A stretch of DNA of 64,000 nt from Glaciozyma antarctica PI12 (Eukaryota; Basidiomycota; Microbotryomycetes; Kriegeriales; Camptobasidiaceae): assembly GCA_002917775.1 (NCBI GenBank), contig KZ627149.1, positions 599,689 through 663,688 of the forward strand, in the 5' to 3' direction. Position numbers and translations under genes: made by a program. Numbering within the stretch: position 1 is the first letter of the stretch; each line of letters begins with the position of its first letter. The notes under the pieces are model-generated. The model ran no database searches. It was not told where the DNA came from and was given only the letters and a program-made list of their open reading frames with translations. Below, piece by piece: positions 62,794 to 64,000 of this stretch.

Positions 62794-64000
62794 TCAGACC
62801 TTGGGTCGCTTTGCTCCCTTCTCCGGTGCAGCTCCTCCTCCAGCGCCTGCCGCTACGGGCTTGTTCTTCCACACGCGACCCTTGGTCTCCTTCGGCGCCG
62901 ACTTCCCCGCAGTCGCCGCGTTCTTCTTCTTGTTGTTCTCCTGCTTGTTTCCAAAGCCCTCCGAATGCAGCGACTATCGCACGAACATCAGCAGTGCGTC
63001 GAGAAGTCGGAGAAAGGACGCACCATGTTCGCCATTCGCTTCGCAATTGACACGGCGTTCAGCAGCTCGAGAACGGGTCCTTCGGGTAGCTCCAGCTCTT
63101 CCAGCTGCGTGTCTGCAGAAGCATGTCGAGTTAGCCCTGCGAACAATACAAAACGAGCGAGGGCGACTCACTGATCCTCTCCTCCAGCACATGCACCAAA
63201 TCGACGTCTCCCTCGGTCACGAACGTAATCGACGTTCCCCTCCTCCCCGCACGCGCCGTGCGTCCAACCCGATGCACGTAATCGTCCGCTATCCTCGGTA
63301 CCTCCCAATTGATGACCACGGCCACCTCAGGGATATCGAGTCCTCGACTCCCGACGTCCGTCGCAATGAGGAGCGGAACCGCCTGCTTGCGAAACATGGC
63401 GAGACTCTTGAGTCGTTCGGGCTGAGAGAGGTGGGAGTGAAGTGCGGTGCAGGGGATCGGAGTAGGGAGTTGAGCGAGGAGGGAGGTCATGAGGGCTGCT
63501 GTGCGGCAGTGCGGGACGAAGAGGATCGTTTGAGGCAGTTCGGGCTCAGGGTCCTCCTCTGCGGGACGCTTCGTGCGCTTGTTCGAGTGTCGCTGTCGCT
63601 CTTCGGGTTCGGGAGTGACGCGCGGGTGGAGAGGAGAGGTGTGGGTGAGGGCGCAGAGGTTGAGGAGGAGGTAGACGAGGTAAACTTCGCGGACTTGGGA
63701 AGGGACGAAGACGTAGTGTTGGGTGAGGCCGGCGGGGGTGACGATGCTGCATCGAGTTTCGTTGAGCTTGATTTTCAAGCACATGAAGGAATACGCACGC
63801 TTCGTCGGAGACGTGCATGAACGGGCGAGGCTTGCCCGGCGTCGGTTCCCGTTTTTGAAGAGCGAGGACAGGCTCGGTGAGAGTGGCGGTAAAGAGGAGG
63901 GTTTGACGCTCGGTAGGGAGCTGGTCGATGAGGAAGGAGAGCTCTGGCGCAAAGGTGGGAGTGAGGAGTCGGTCTGCCTCATCGAGTACCTGCCATCGCA
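62794..64000 (-). CDS. DBP8: DEAD-box RNA helicase DBP8/DDX49, N-terminal part beyond window
   Basis: An ATP-dependent RNA helicase of small-subunit ribosome assembly. The window edge cuts the gene just before VLDEADRLLTPTFAPELSFL (motif II, DEAD). Then come LLFTATLTEP (motif III, TAT in place of SAT), QHYVFVPSQVREVYLVYLLL, TILFVPHCRTAALMTSLL, ALHSHLSQPERLKSLAMF, PLLIATDVGSRGLDIPEVAV (motif V), VINWEVPRIADDYVHRVGRT (motif VI), and the tail NKKKNAATAGKSAPKETKGR, ending GAKRPKV at TGA 62794-62796. Spacing and the ARAGRRGTSITFVTEGDVDL segment match DBP8. An insertion with KRTKRPAEEDPEPELP lies between QHYVF and TILFV. Confidence 0.9.

Overview
The window looks like nuclear DNA of a GC-rich, intron-dense basidiomycete yeast. 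The most likely source is a Pucciniomycotina red yeast of the Rhodotorula/Rhodosporidium type. This is inferred from the GC-rich base use, the many short introns (about 50-70 nt, gtgcgt/gtgagt donors, CTGAC/CTAAC branch sites, cag acceptors), the fungal protein families and the tight gene spacing; no database was searched. I count 32 protein genes and see no rRNA, tRNA, CRISPR array, transposon or virus-like element. One N (about 31,249) and several conserved genes whose frame breaks at a homopolymer suggest a draft assembly.

Layout. 1-9 kb: a truncated RhoGEF (DH-PH), a BOI-type SH3-SAM-PH-CH polarity scaffold and a bestrophin-family channel. 9-16 kb: TRAPP subunit Bet3, an unknown coiled-coil protein, and a divergent pair made of an acyl-CoA synthetase and an AUH-type methylglutaconyl-CoA hydratase. 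16-25 kb: AP-2 alpha adaptin, two F-box/LRR-type genes and a Gis2/CNBP zinc-knuckle protein. 25-35 kb: a stomatin, then the two subunits of 3-methylcrotonyl-CoA carboxylase in tandem on the minus strand. 34-47 kb: RNase H2 subunit B, a membrane-anchored SDR, a RING/TRAF-type protein, a peroxisomal-type carrier, U5-40K, an unknown protein, PPC decarboxylase and a single-exon F-box gene. 47-64 kb: nucleoporin Nsp1, a Cox14-like microprotein, a Laa2-like AP-1 accessory protein, cyclophilin-RRM PPIL4, GID5/ARMC8, NOG1, a Gag1-clamp (DUF4050) candidate, LSM3, U1-C, and the 3' part of the DEAD-box helicase gene DBP8.

How genes connect. MCC alpha, MCC beta and AUH carry out consecutive mitochondrial steps of leucine breakdown. 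The two MCC genes start with nearly identical 35-codon presequences and share an 89-bp upstream block (88/89 identical) at the same distance, 143 bp, from each ATG, so promoter and targeting signal appear to have been duplicated together. Four spliceosomal genes (U5-40K, PPIL4, LSM3, U1-C) are present, and LSM3 and U1-C are divergent across 208 bp. Splicing itself is the most striking feature: U1-C can be read as the conserved protein only if a single-nucleotide exon (61,508) is included. Other genes have an ATG-only exon (PPIL4), a 4-nt first coding exon (NSP1), a stop-codon-only last exon (MCC beta) and a GC-AG intron (Laa2-like).
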